A stretch of DNA of 64,000 nucleotides from Nonomuraea polychroma (GCF_004011505.1 NZ_SAUN01000001.1:4402001-4466000), one strand, 5' to 3'. Counted from the stretch's first letter, positions 49,392 through 57,695 are shown. Notes: a model not told the origin generated them from the letters alone. Translations and numbers: made by a program.

Positions 49392-52127
49392 ATGGGGATG
49401 GGTGAGCGGCATGCGCGGCATTGGCGGACCGCGGGGGCCGAGCGGGTTTCCGCGGAGCGGAGACGGCTGCTGTCCGTGGTCGGCGACGAGCTGTGGGGGA
49501 TCGAGCTCCTGCGGTTCGCGATCCAGCAGGCGGTGGCCGAGCTCGCCGGCCTGGGCGGATTGGTGCATCTCGGCGCTCCCGGCTACGGCGGCGGGCTGCG
49601 CCTGGTCGTCACCAGCGGCCTGCCCTCGGCTTTCGCCCAGGCGTGGGAGCGCATCGAGGGGAGCGGCCCGCTCGCCCCGGCGCGCGCGCTCCGTGACGGT
49701 GCGTTCGTCTGGGCGGCTTTGGCGAACGTCGTCCCTGGCATGCGCGAACCTGACACGACGGCGGGCGGGTCCGCGGCCTGGTCGTTGCCGGCCGGTACGG
49801 CCATGGCGTCCGTTCCGATCCTCGGCCCCGGCGGGCCGGTCGGCGCGCTGTCGGTCGTGACCGTCTCCTCGGAAGAGCCGTCAGCCGGGCAGCGGGCCTT
49901 CCTCGACACGCTGGGCCGCTGGGCCGGCGAGCGCCTGAGCAAGCCCTCGGCACCCACGCAGGGGCCGGGCATCACGGGATGCCACGAACAGCCCACCGGC
50001 TCGCCTCTGCCGCAGGACCTGCCGGCGGTCGGCACGTGGGACTGGGATCTCCGGACCGGCGACGTGATCTGGAACGACGCGATGCTCACCGTGTTCGGCC
50101 TCGACCAGGACACCTTCGACGGACGCATCGAGACCTGGACGGGCATCGTGCACCCTGACGACCTGCCGTGGGTGCTGGCGGACATGGACGAGGCGATCCG
50201 CCTGGGGCGGATGTACAGCACCGAATACCGGCTGTGCCGCCCGGACGGGACGACCCGCTGGGTGCGGTCCCGCGGCCGGCTGGTGGTGGACGAGAACGGC
50301 GAGCCGGCACGCATGGTCGGCACCCTGTGGGACGTCACCAAGACCCATGAGACCCTGGAGAAGGTCACCGAATCGCGGACGACCAACTCCGAGCGCGCCG
50401 CCGTGGAGCGGGCCTCCCGGATCAGCCAGCTGACCAGGGCCCTGGCCGAGGCCGTCACGGTGCGGGATGTCGTGGACGCGACCGCCGATCACATCCTGCC
50501 GTCGTTCGGCGCCGCCGGACTGATCCTCGCCTACCTGGAGGGTGACCACCTGCGCCCGGTAGGGTTCACCGGCTACTCCAAGGAGTTTCTCGACCGGATC
50601 TCCCGGATACCGACCGCTTCGGGGATCCCGCTCGCGGAGGTTCTGCGTCATCGCAACCCGACGTTCGTCACCTCGGCAGAGGAGTACGTCGAGCGTTACC
50701 CCACGACGGCCGAGCTGCCGGCGGCGGGGGGCAAGCAGGCGTGGGCGTTCCTGCCGCTGATCGCCTCGGGACGGCCGGTGGGCAGTTGTGTCGTCTCCTT
50801 CGCCGAGCCGCGTCAGTTCACCGGCGAGGAGCGCAACCTGCTCACCGCACTCAGCGGGCTGGTCGCTCAGGCCATGGAACGGGCTCGCCTGTACGACAGG
50901 GAGCACACCCGCGCCAAGGAACTGCAACGCGGGCTGCTCCCCCGTGAACTGCCCAGCCTGCCCGCGGTCACCGCCGCGGCCCGCTACCTGCCCGCCGGCA
51001 AGGACATGGAGGTGGGCGGCGACTGGTATGACGTCATCTCGCTGTCGGCGGATCGGGTCGCCATCGTCATCGGCGACGTCATGGGGCACGGCGTGTCCGA
51101 AGCGGTCACCATGGGGCGCCTGCGCACCGCCGTCCGTACCCTCGCCGACCTGGAACTGCCTCCCGACGAGTTGCTCTCCCACCTCAACGACCTGGTGAGC
51201 GAGCTCGGCGACGATTTCTACGCCACCTGCCTGTACCTGGTCTACGACCCCACCACCCGCGCCTGCGTCCTCACCCGGGCCGGCCATCCCCCGCCCGCCG
51301 TGGTGCATCCCGACGGCAGCGTGCTTTTCCCCGACGCCGACCCGAACTCGCCCCTCGGCGCCGCCACCCCGCCCTTCGACACCGTGGAGATGCAGCTGCC
51401 CGAAGGCAGTCTGCTGGTGCTGTACACCGACGGCCTGGTCGAGTCCTCCAACCTCGACATCGACCAGGGCATGGCCCACCTCGCCAAGGCGCTCAGCGGC
51501 TGGGTCTCCGGGACGCTCCCCGGAACACCGTTCCGGCACGAGAATCACCCGGACGCGACGGACCCGGCGGGGCTGCGCTGCGCCGAGTGCCTCGAGGCCC
51601 TGTGCGACAGTCTGACCACCACCCTGCTGCCCGCCAGGCAGGGCACGGCAGACGACGCCGCCCTGCTGGTCGTCCGCACGCACGCGCTGCCCGGCGAGGA
51701 CATGGCCTCCTGGCCGCTGCCCGAGCACCCCAAGGCCGCGGGCCAGGCCCGCGAGCACGTCCGCGCCCAGCTCAGCGCCTGGGACCTGGATGACCTCTCG
51801 GTGACCACCGAGCTGCTGGCCAGCGAACTGGTCAGCAACGTGATCCGCCACGCCAAGGGCCCCATCCAGCTCCGCCTGCTCCGCAGCGACGTGCTCACCT
51901 GCGAGGTCTCCGACGGCAGCCTGACCACTCCGCGTATGCGTCGTGCCGCCGAAACGGACGAGGGCGGGCGCGGGCTGCAGCTGGTGTCCGCGATCTCGCA
52001 TCGCTGGGGCACCCGCTACACCCCCACAGGCAAGTGCATCTGGACCGAACAATCCTTGAGGCCATCGGCGCCCGCCCTGCTCCCCGAGCCAAGCGGCCTG
52101 GACCTGTACGACCTGCTCGGCGATTAG
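49392..52127 (+). CDS. SpoIIE/RsbU-type PP2C phosphatase with GAF, PAS and ATPase domains
   Basis: A 911-residue signalling protein. Domains in order: GAF-like (about 45-180), PAS (about 210-320; GTWDWDLRTGDVIWNDAML), a second GAF (about 350-515; GAAGLILAYLEGDHLRPVG), SpoIIE-type PP2C (about 535-770; ARYLPAGKDMEVGGDWYDV, GDVMGHGVSEAV, GSLLVLYTDGLVE, TADDAALLVVR) and a C-terminal HATPase/anti-sigma kinase (about 785-890; LASELVSNVIRHAKG). Such fusions carry phosphatase and sigma-regulating kinase in one chain. It is a natural partner for STAS proteins. ATG at 49392 (or 49398); AGGGG precedes. Confidence 0.9.
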   Translation: MGMGERHARHWRTAGAERVSAERRRLLSVVGDELWGIELLRFAIQQAVAELAGLGGLVHLGAPGYGGGLRLVVTSGLPSAFAQAWERIEGSGPLAPARALRDGAFVWAALANVVPGMREPDTTAGGSAAWSLPAGTAMASVPILGPGGPVGALSVVTVSSEEPSAGQRAFLDTLGRWAGERLSKPSAPTQGPGITGCHEQPTGSPLPQDLPAVGTWDWDLRTGDVIWNDAMLTVFGLDQDTFDGRIETWTGIVHPDDLPWVLADMDEAIRLGRMYSTEYRLCRPDGTTRWVRSRGRLVVDENGEPARMVGTLWDVTKTHETLEKVTESRTTNSERAAVERASRISQLTRALAEAVTVRDVVDATADHILPSFGAAGLILAYLEGDHLRPVGFTGYSKEFLDRISRIPTASGIPLAEVLRHRNPTFVTSAEEYVERYPTTAELPAAGGKQAWAFLPLIASGRPVGSCVVSFAEPRQFTGEERNLLTALSGLVAQAMERARLYDREHTRAKELQRGLLPRELPSLPAVTAAARYLPAGKDMEVGGDWYDVISLSADRVAIVIGDVMGHGVSEAVTMGRLRTAVRTLADLELPPDELLSHLNDLVSELGDDFYATCLYLVYDPTTRACVLTRAGHPPPAVVHPDGSVLFPDADPNSPLGAATPPFDTVEMQLPEGSLLVLYTDGLVESSNLDIDQGMAHLAKALSGWVSGTLPGTPFRHENHPDATDPAGLRCAECLEALCDSLTTTLLPARQGTADDAALLVVRTHALPGEDMASWPLPEHPKAAGQAREHVRAQLSAWDLDDLSVTTELLASELVSNVIRHAKGPIQLRLLRSDVLTCEVSDGSLTTPRMRRAAETDEGGRGLQLVSAISHRWGTRYTPTGKCIWTEQSLRPSAPALLPEPSGLDLYDLLGD

Positions 52128-52215
52128 CCGCGAACGTACAAAGAAGCCGTTTACGGCGCTCTTAGCTGTCTTGATGCACAGTTGTCCCATTGCAGACCTA
52201 TCGGGAGGACGAAAC

Positions 52216-52878
52216 ATGACCCCTGGGCCGGATGACTTCAGCACCACGGAAACACTGTCGAACGAGCCGCCCAGGCGCCGTTTCCCCCGTTCGTTGCTGC
52301 TCGCCGGCACCACCGCGCTCGTCGTGGTCACGGGCGCGGGCGTCGCCGGCGCGGCGGCGTTGTCTCCCTCACCGTCCCCGACGCCCACGGCAACCGGCAC
52401 CGCGGCGCCGTCCGCGAGCCCGTCCGGCACGCCGTCCGACCAGGGCCCGGGGCACGGCCGGGGCTGGGGCCGCAAGATGGGCTTCGGCGGCCCTGCCCTT
52501 CACGGGGAGTTCGTCGTGCCCGACGGCACGGGCAAGTACGTGACCGTCGCCACCCAGTACGGCGACGTGACGGCCGTCGACCAGGACTCGATCACAGTCA
52601 AGAGCGAGGACGGCTACACCAGGGAGTACGTGGTCAACGGCGACACCCGGATCAACCGCGGCGGCGACGGCATCGACGCGGTGAAGACCGGGCAGAAGGT
52701 CATGGTCAGGGCGACAGTGGAGGGCGGCACGGCCACGGCCGTCGGGATCCACGACGCGACCCTGCGTGACGGGCAGGGCTGGCGCGGCAAGGGCGGCCGC
52801 TGGCACGGCGACCACCGGCCCGGCCAGCCTCCGGCCTCCACGCCTTCGCCGAGTTCCTCGCCCACGCCGACGTCCTGA
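52216..52878 (+). CDS. Secreted protein with DUF5666-like domain
   Basis: A 220-residue protein with one N-terminal membrane anchor or signal (RSLLLAGTTALVVVTGAGVAG, about 25-48), a Pro/Ser/Thr-rich linker, then a beta-rich domain: YVTVATQYGDVTAVDQDSI, TVKSEDGYTREYVVNGDTRI and VKTGQKVMVRATVEGG. This strand pattern is that of the DUF5666 family, of unknown function. The C-terminus is Gly/Arg-rich then Pro/Ser-rich. ATG at 52216 follows GGGAGG. It lies 88 bp after the SpoIIE-type gene and ends at a strong hairpin. Confidence 0.77.
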   Translation: MTPGPDDFSTTETLSNEPPRRRFPRSLLLAGTTALVVVTGAGVAGAAALSPSPSPTPTATGTAAPSASPSGTPSDQGPGHGRGWGRKMGFGGPALHGEFVVPDGTGKYVTVATQYGDVTAVDQDSITVKSEDGYTREYVVNGDTRINRGGDGIDAVKTGQKVMVRATVEGGTATAVGIHDATLRDGQGWRGKGGRWHGDHRPGQPPASTPSPSSSPTPTS

Positions 52879-52891
52879 TCGCCGGGCATCA

Positions 52892-52935
52892 CGCCCGTAT
52901 CCCCTGGCCGCCCGGAGCGGCAGGGGATACGGGCG
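52892..52935. terminator. Strong bidirectional terminator
   Basis: CGCCCGTATCCCCTG (52892-52906) and its exact complement CAGGGGATACGGGCG (52921-52935) form a 15-bp stem, with a further CCGC/GCGG pairing inside the loop. It lies between two converging genes. Confidence 0.85.
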
Positions 52936-52960
52936 CGCGCGGCTTCCCGCTTGAGCCCCG

Positions 52961-53536
52961 TCACACCAGGAAGATCAACTCGATCGCGATCAGCACGTCG
53001 AGGACGCCGCACCATTCGGCGTAGGAGCGCGCCACGACCGTGCCGCGGCGCAGGTACACGAAGTCCCAGACGCCGTGCAGCAGCCATCCGGCCCCGATCA
53101 CGTACCGGCCTGCCTCCGGGACGACGGCCAGCCCGGCCAGCGCCAGCACGCCGAACCCGATCATGCCGATGGCCTGGATCCTGAACTCGCCGGGCCGGCG
53201 CAGGTGCCCGTCGATCGCACCCCAGATCAGCACGACCAGCGCCAGGGCGAGCAGGACGGTGGACGGCGCGACGAGGTCCAGCAATCGCGTCCCGAAGATG
53301 ATCACCATGCCCACGCCGAGCAGCGGCCACGACAGCGCGGGCCGCCCGAGCTTGGCGACGACGAGATACAGCAGCGGCAGGGCGGGCAGGACCTGCGCGA
53401 GGCTCCTCACCTCCTCACTCAGGGGGCTGCCGCTGCTCATGGAGAGGTACGTCATCGCGAGGGCGACCGCGGTCGGCCAGCGGCTCGCGAGGACGCCGAC
53501 CCAGCGCCTGGGGGTGGATGGGGCGTTGGGCTGCAT
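52961..53536 (-). CDS. Six-helix membrane protein of unknown function
   Basis: A 191-residue integral membrane protein with about six helices (TAVALAMTYLSM, LLYLVVAKLG, WPLLGVGMVIIFGTRLL, LLALALVVLIWGA, AIGMIGFGVLALAGLAVV, VLDVLIAIELIFLV). GAGWLLHGVWDFVYLRRGTVV is conserved-looking and includes His and Asp within the membrane boundary. It belongs to an uncharacterised actinobacterial family. ATG at 53536 has AAGGAGG upstream. It is divergent from the sensor kinase, with 188 bp between starts. Confidence 0.72.
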   Translation of the reverse strand: MQPNAPSTPRRWVGVLASRWPTAVALAMTYLSMSSGSPLSEEVRSLAQVLPALPLLYLVVAKLGRPALSWPLLGVGMVIIFGTRLLDLVAPSTVLLALALVVLIWGAIDGHLRRPGEFRIQAIGMIGFGVLALAGLAVVPEAGRYVIGAGWLLHGVWDFVYLRRGTVVARSYAEWCGVLDVLIAIELIFLV

Positions 53537-53712
53537 TGGAAGCCTCCTTGATACCGGGGTGAGGTATGTACGGCCTCCAGGCTCGCCGACGCGCGCATCC
53601 CCCGGTAGCGCCGAAACCGCATGTCCCCGCATGGATGTGTCACATGATCGCGTGACATTTGTCATCAGCAGGCGGGCGATGGCGGCGGCGGGCCGGCGCG
53701 GCGGATTGCTGC

Positions 53713-53718
53713 GACAAT
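53713..53718 (+). promoter_or_regulatory. -10 element for leaderless sensor kinase gene
   Basis: GACAAT lies exactly 6 nt before GTG 53725, the same geometry as upstream of the MmyB-type regulator. No ribosome-binding site is present. Confidence 0.45.
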
Positions 53719-53724
53719 GGCGGC

Positions 53725-55152
53725 GTGCGTGACCTGCCGGTCGATCCCGGGACGGGGCTGACGAACTTCCGCCGCTACACGTGGTGGAGTCTCATCGGCG
53801 TCACCGCGTTCTTCCTGGTCTTCAGCGTCAGAAGCCGGATCACGGATCCGGCGGTGCCGGTGGCGGTCCGGCTCGCCGCCGTGGCCGCCCTGACGGTGAC
53901 CGTGTCGGCCATCGCGGTGTCGATCAGCCGCCGCCTCCCGCGTGTCCCCTTCGAGTCCCGCGCCGTGGCGAACGGGAACGGCCCGTCCCCCCACCCGGGC
54001 CCGGACCCGGCCGGGTGGGCCGGCCGGCCGCCGGTGACGTGGCTGGTGGCCGGGGCCGCGGGTGCGGCGGTGCTGGGCGGGATCCTGCTCGCGCTGCGGG
54101 ACTTCGGGCTCTGGTCCTTCGGCCCGGCCATGATGGTCTCGATCGTCGCGATGTTCTCGCCGGCCGGGCGCCGGTGGTTGCTGATCGCCGCCGCGGCGGC
54201 GGTGGCGGCCGTCCTCGGCGGGGTCACGGCCGCGGTCTCGGGGCAGGGACTCCTGTTCGCGGCGGCGTTCCCTGCCGGGCTGGTCGTCTTCAGCGGGTGG
54301 GTCACCCTCGGCATGTTGTGGGCCTGGGACGTCGCGGAACGCCTGAACGCGGCCCGCCGGTTGTCGGCGGAGCTGGCGGTCAAGGACGAGCGGCTGCGCT
54401 TCGCCGCCGATCTCCACGACATCCAGGGCCACCACCTGCAGGTGATCGCCCTCAAGAGCGAGCTGGCGGCGCGGCTGGCACAGGCCGACCCGGCACGGGC
54501 GGCCGAGGAGATGAAGGAGGTGCGGCGGCTGGCCACGGACGCGCTGCGGGACACCCGTGCCGTCGTCCAGGGCTACCGCCGCGTCACGCTGGAAGAGGAG
54601 ATCGCGAACGCGACGAAAGTCCTCGCGGCGGCCGGCATCGACGCCCGGATGGAGCTCGACCCCGCCGCCGCCCCTGACCTTCTCCCCGACCCGGGCAGAC
54701 GTCTGCTGGGCCTGGTGATGCGGGAGGCGACCACCAACGTGGTACGTCACAGCCGGGCCCGGCATGCCAAGGTCGGCTACCGGATCGCCGGCGGCCTGGC
54801 CTGCCTCCGCATCAGCAACGACGGCGCCCGCCCGCCCTCCACCCCCGGCCCGGCCCCCACCACCGGCCCGAGCCAAGCGGCAGACCGCAGCACCGCAAGC
54901 CACCCCGCCACCGCCACCGACCCCGGCACCGCGGCGGATCCGGGCACCGCGACCAGGCTCGGCGCCATCACCGACCCCGGCACCGGCCTGCGGGGGCTTG
55001 CCGAGCGGCTGCGGGCCGCCGGGGGCGAGCTGAGCTGGCGGCACGACGGCGACCAGTTCGTCGTGGCGGCCTCGCTGCCGGTGCAGACGCCTGGCCAGGA
55101 ACCCGGGACCGACCGGCCCGCCACGACGGCTTCGGAGGCGGAGGCGCGATGA
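53725..55152 (+). CDS. NarL-type sensor histidine kinase
   Basis: A 475-residue kinase. About five hydrophobic helices (residues 15-215) form the sensor. HisKA_3 has the phosphoacceptor H231 in FAADLHDIQGHHLQVIALK; the ATPase has MREATTNVVRHSRARHAKV (N box) and GTGLRGLAERLRAAGG (G2 box). Between them the ATP-lid region carries an insert of about 45 residues rich in Pro, Ala, Thr and Gly (TDPGTAADPGTA). The architecture resembles DesK-type thermosensor or NarX-like kinases. GTG at 53725 by -10 geometry. Its TGA overlaps an ATG (ATGA) that begins the first of two mini-ORFs ahead of the regulator gene. Confidence 0.88.
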   Translation: MRDLPVDPGTGLTNFRRYTWWSLIGVTAFFLVFSVRSRITDPAVPVAVRLAAVAALTVTVSAIAVSISRRLPRVPFESRAVANGNGPSPHPGPDPAGWAGRPPVTWLVAGAAGAAVLGGILLALRDFGLWSFGPAMMVSIVAMFSPAGRRWLLIAAAAAVAAVLGGVTAAVSGQGLLFAAAFPAGLVVFSGWVTLGMLWAWDVAERLNAARRLSAELAVKDERLRFAADLHDIQGHHLQVIALKSELAARLAQADPARAAEEMKEVRRLATDALRDTRAVVQGYRRVTLEEEIANATKVLAAAGIDARMELDPAAAPDLLPDPGRRLLGLVMREATTNVVRHSRARHAKVGYRIAGGLACLRISNDGARPPSTPGPAPTTGPSQAADRSTASHPATATDPGTAADPGTATRLGAITDPGTGLRGLAERLRAAGGELSWRHDGDQFVVAASLPVQTPGQEPGTDRPATTASEAEAR

Positions 55153-55187
55153 CCCGGCTGCTGATCTCGGAGACGGAGGCGCGATGA
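55149..55187 (+). CDS. 12-residue mini-ORF, first copy
   Basis: MTRLLISETEAR, starting in an ATGA overlap with the kinase stop and ending in an ATGA overlap with the second copy. It is a by-product of the 35-bp duplication and copies the start of the response regulator gene. A function is not implied, but it can be translated by coupling. Confidence 0.3.
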   Translation: MTRLLISETEAR

Positions 55188-55221
55188 CCCGGCTGCTGAT
55201 CTCGGAGACGGAGGCGCGATG
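55149..55221. repeat. 35-bp tandem repeat over the response-regulator start site
   Basis: Start codons recur at 55149, 55184 and 55219 in the context GGAGGCGCGATGA. The first two 35-bp units are identical (ATGACCCGGCTGCTGATC then TCGGAGACGGAGGCGCG); the third is the native start. Because 35 is not a multiple of 3, each copy ends in a stop that overlaps the next ATG. Confidence 0.9.
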
Positions 55222-55222
55222 A
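55184..55222 (+). CDS. 12-residue mini-ORF, second copy
   Basis: Identical to the first copy in sequence; its TGA overlaps the ATG of the response regulator at 55219. The chain kinase - mini-ORF - mini-ORF - regulator thus has three successive ATGA couplings. Confidence 0.3.
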   Translation: MTRLLISETEAR

Positions 55223-55830
55223 TCCGGCTGCTGATCGCCGACGACGAGGATCTGATCAGGGGCGCCCTGGCGGCGCTGCTGGAGCTGGAGGACGACCTGA
55301 CGGTCGCCGCCGAGGCGGCCACCTCCACCGACGCCGTGCGCCTGGCTCGCGAGCACCGCCCGGACATCGCCGTGCTGGACCTGGAGATGCCGCCGGCCGA
55401 CGGCCTGCGTGCCACCGAGGAGATCAGGTCGGATCCGACCACCACGACCATAAAGATCATCCTGGTGACCCGCCACGCCCGGCCCGGAGTGTTGCGCCGC
55501 GCGTTGTCCGCCGGCGTGAGCGGTTTCGTACCCAAGACCACCCCCGCGGCCAGGCTCGCGGAGATCATCCGCGACGTCGCGGCGGGACGACGCTACGTCG
55601 ATCCGGACATCGCCGCCTCAGCGCTCACCGAGGACGACTGCCCGCTCAGCGACCGGGAGCTGGCAGTGTTGCGGGCATCCCGGACCGGGGCTTCGATCAG
55701 GGAGATCGCCTCCCAGGTCCATCTGGCGCCCGGCACCGTACGCAACTACCTGTCGGCGGCCATGGCCAAGCTCGGCGTCAGCTCCCGCCACGCGGCCGCC
55801 CACCGCGCCTGGGAAGAGGGCTGGATCTGA
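55219..55830 (+). CDS. NarL/LuxR-type response regulator
   Basis: A 203-residue regulator. The receiver domain has LLIADDEDLIRGAL, phospho-acceptor Asp54 in AVLDLEMPPADG and the switch Lys in GFVPKTTPAARL. The LuxR-type helix-turn-helix at about 140-200 reads CPLSDRELAVLRASRTGASI, REIASQVHLAPGTVRNYLS and AAMAKLGVSSRHAAA. It is the cognate partner of the kinase. The third ATG of the tandem repeat is its start, since only this one opens the full protein. Targets are unknown; the divergent membrane gene at 52961-53536 is one candidate. Confidence 0.92.
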   Translation: MIRLLIADDEDLIRGALAALLELEDDLTVAAEAATSTDAVRLAREHRPDIAVLDLEMPPADGLRATEEIRSDPTTTTIKIILVTRHARPGVLRRALSAGVSGFVPKTTPAARLAEIIRDVAAGRRYVDPDIAASALTEDDCPLSDRELAVLRASRTGASIREIASQVHLAPGTVRNYLSAAMAKLGVSSRHAAAHRAWEEGWI

Positions 55831-55834
55831 CGAT

Positions 55835-56707
55835 TCATTCGGCGGGGAGGTGGGCGAGCTTGTCGGGGTTGCTCACGGTGTAGATGTCACGGACCTGGGA
55901 GCCGTCGGCGTTCAGGTCGACGACCATGACCGCGTACGGGGCGTTCTCCACGAACAGCACCGCGCAGGGATCGCCGTTGACCTGGCGGTATTGCAGGTCG
56001 AGGCCGTCGAGCGGCTGGGCGGCGCTGGCGACGAGCACGCGTGCGACGTTGTCGCGGCCGCGGACGGGACGCGGGCCACCGGCGTTCGACTTGCCGCCGC
56101 CGTCGGCCCACAGGGTCACGTCGGGCGCCAGGAGCTCCATCAGCGCCTGGAGGTCGCCGCCGAACGCGGCGGCGACGAACCGCTCGGTGACCTGCCGCTG
56201 CAGGCGCGGGTCGACCTGGGTGCGCGGGCGCCGGGCCTGGACGTGTTCGCGGGCGCGGTGGGCGAGCCGGCGCACGGCGGCGGGGCTGCGGTCGATCATG
56301 GCGGCGATCTCGGTGTGCTGGTAGGCGGCCACCTCGTGCAGGATGAACACCGCCCGCTCCAGCGGCGTCAGCGTCTCCAGCACCACGAGCAGCGCGAGCG
56401 AGAGCGTGTCCGCCCGCTCGGCGTGGGCGGCGGCGTCGGCGGAGGTGACCAGCGGATCGGGCAGCCAGGGGCCGACATAGGTCTCCCGCCGCCGGCGCAG
56501 GGCGCTCTGGTGCGCCAGTCCTTGGTTGACCGCGACACGCACCAGGTAGGCGCGCGGGTGGTCGATCTGGTCCGGATCCCTGGACGCCCACGCCAGCCAG
56601 GTCTCCTGCAGCACGTCCTCGGTGTCGCTGACACTGCCGAGCATGTTGTAGACGATGGAGAACAGCAGCTCTCGATGGTCGGCGAACACCTGGGTGGCAT
56701 CGGGCAT
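55835..56707 (-). CDS. ECF41-type RNA polymerase sigma factor (SigJ-like) with SnoaL domain
   Basis: A 290-residue extracytoplasmic-function sigma factor. Region 2 is LLFSIVYNMLGSVSDTEDVLQETWLAW and region 4 is LTPLERAVFILHEVAAYQHTEIAAMIDR with AAVRRLAHRARE. The C-terminal SnoaL-like domain (about 170-290) has the group's signature WADGGGK and ends with a NPDKL motif, which together regulate the sigma activity in ECF41 proteins. These factors usually drive an adjacent oxidoreductase or carboxymuconolactone-type gene; here the neighbour is a methyltransferase. ATG at 56707 follows AGAGGGGGA. Confidence 0.9.
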   Translation of the reverse strand: MPDATQVFADHRELLFSIVYNMLGSVSDTEDVLQETWLAWASRDPDQIDHPRAYLVRVAVNQGLAHQSALRRRRETYVGPWLPDPLVTSADAAAHAERADTLSLALLVVLETLTPLERAVFILHEVAAYQHTEIAAMIDRSPAAVRRLAHRAREHVQARRPRTQVDPRLQRQVTERFVAAAFGGDLQALMELLAPDVTLWADGGGKSNAGGPRPVRGRDNVARVLVASAAQPLDGLDLQYRQVNGDPCAVLFVENAPYAVMVVDLNADGSQVRDIYTVSNPDKLAHLPAE

Positions 56708-56827
56708 CGCAGGTCCCCCTCTGTGCGTGACTCCTGCCCTTGAGCCCGTACAGGGGCCGGTACGTGACGTCCACGGAGGAAAAGTGACCTGGATCTCACC
56801 CGCGGAAAAATCGATTGCCGCGTTCCC

Positions 56828-56850
56828 GATCACGACCTAAGGTCGCGATC
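56828..56850. promoter_or_regulatory. 23-bp near-palindrome between the sigma and methyltransferase genes
   Basis: GATCACGACC (56828-56837), TAA, GGTCGCGATC (56841-56850): nine of ten positions pair. Placed in a divergent promoter region, it is a good operator candidate. Confidence 0.5.
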
Positions 56851-56878
56851 ATCATCCATGACGGAGGAGTTGCTTAAC

Positions 56879-56965
56879 ATGCGGGTCCGTGACGTGCGTC
56901 AACTCATCAACTCGATCATTCGACCCGCGCACGTTAGGACTCATTCCCTTGGATCTGCCACGTAG
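56879..56965 (+). CDS. 28-residue leader ORF ahead of the methyltransferase
   Basis: ATG at 56879 has the best ribosome-binding site in the area (GGAGGAG, 9 nt upstream) and opens MRVRDVRQLINSIIRPAHVR, stopping at TAG 56963-56965. Its end overlaps the TTG start of the methyltransferase (56949) in another frame. It could be a leader that couples or attenuates translation, or the trace of a frameshift. No homology can be claimed. Confidence 0.35.
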   Translation: MRVRDVRQLINSIIRPAHVRTHSLGSAT

Positions 56966-57695
56966 TTTCACCATCCGGGAGAGCAGCCACCGGATTCTCG
57001 ACCCGTACACGCCGGAGAAGCTCGCCACGCTGGGCGCCGCGATCGGGCTCCGCCCGGGCGCCTCCGTGCTCGATCTGTGCTGCGGCAAGGGCGAGATGCT
57101 GGCCACCTGGGCCCGCGATCACGGCATCACCGGCACCGGCGTCGACATCAGCACGGTGTTCCTCGCCGCCGCGCGCAAGCGCGCCGCCGCGCTCGGCGTC
57201 ACCGGTCAGGTGACCTTCGTCCACGGCGACGCCTCCACCCATGTGGCGGCCGGGCCCGTCGACGTCGCGGCGTGCGTCGGGGCGACCTGGATCGGCCAGG
57301 GCGTCGCGGGGACCGTCGCGCTGCTGGAGCGCAGCCTGCGGCCGGGCGGCATGATCCTCATCGGCGAGCCGTTCTGGCGTGCCGAGCCGCCCAGCCAGGA
57401 GGCCGTCGAGGCCTGTCATGTCCGGTCACGCGAGGATCTTGAGACGCTGCCCGGGCTCATCGCGCTGTTCCAGAGCCTGGGCTACGACGTCGTCGAGATG
57501 GTCCTGGCCGACGAGGACAGCTGGGACCGGTACGTCGCCGCCCAATGGCTCAACCTCCGGACCTGGCTGGACGCCAACCCGGATGACGAGCTCGCGCCCG
57601 AGCTGCGGGCCGAGTTGTCGCAGGCGCCGTTGGCCTACACCCGCTACCAGCGGCCGCTCCTCGGCTGGGGCGTGTTCGCCATCATGAAGCGCTGA
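56949..57695 (+). CDS. SAM-dependent methyltransferase
   Basis: A 248-residue class I methyltransferase. It begins LPRSFTIRESSHRILDPYTPEK, a start typical of this subfamily, with SAM motif VLDLCCGKGEMLATWARDH, GVDISTVFLAAARKRA, and FVHGDASTHVAAGPVDVAAC then GGMILIGEPFWRAEPPS. I chose TTG 56949 because homologous proteins start here and AGGA lies about 9 nt upstream; a GTG at 56889 in frame adds 20 residues without family resemblance. The acceptor is unknown. It is a candidate target of the divergent ECF41 sigma factor. A strong hairpin follows the gene. Confidence 0.83.
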   Translation: MDLPRSFTIRESSHRILDPYTPEKLATLGAAIGLRPGASVLDLCCGKGEMLATWARDHGITGTGVDISTVFLAAARKRAAALGVTGQVTFVHGDASTHVAAGPVDVAACVGATWIGQGVAGTVALLERSLRPGGMILIGEPFWRAEPPSQEAVEACHVRSREDLETLPGLIALFQSLGYDVVEMVLADEDSWDRYVAAQWLNLRTWLDANPDDELAPELRAELSQAPLAYTRYQRPLLGWGVFAIMKR

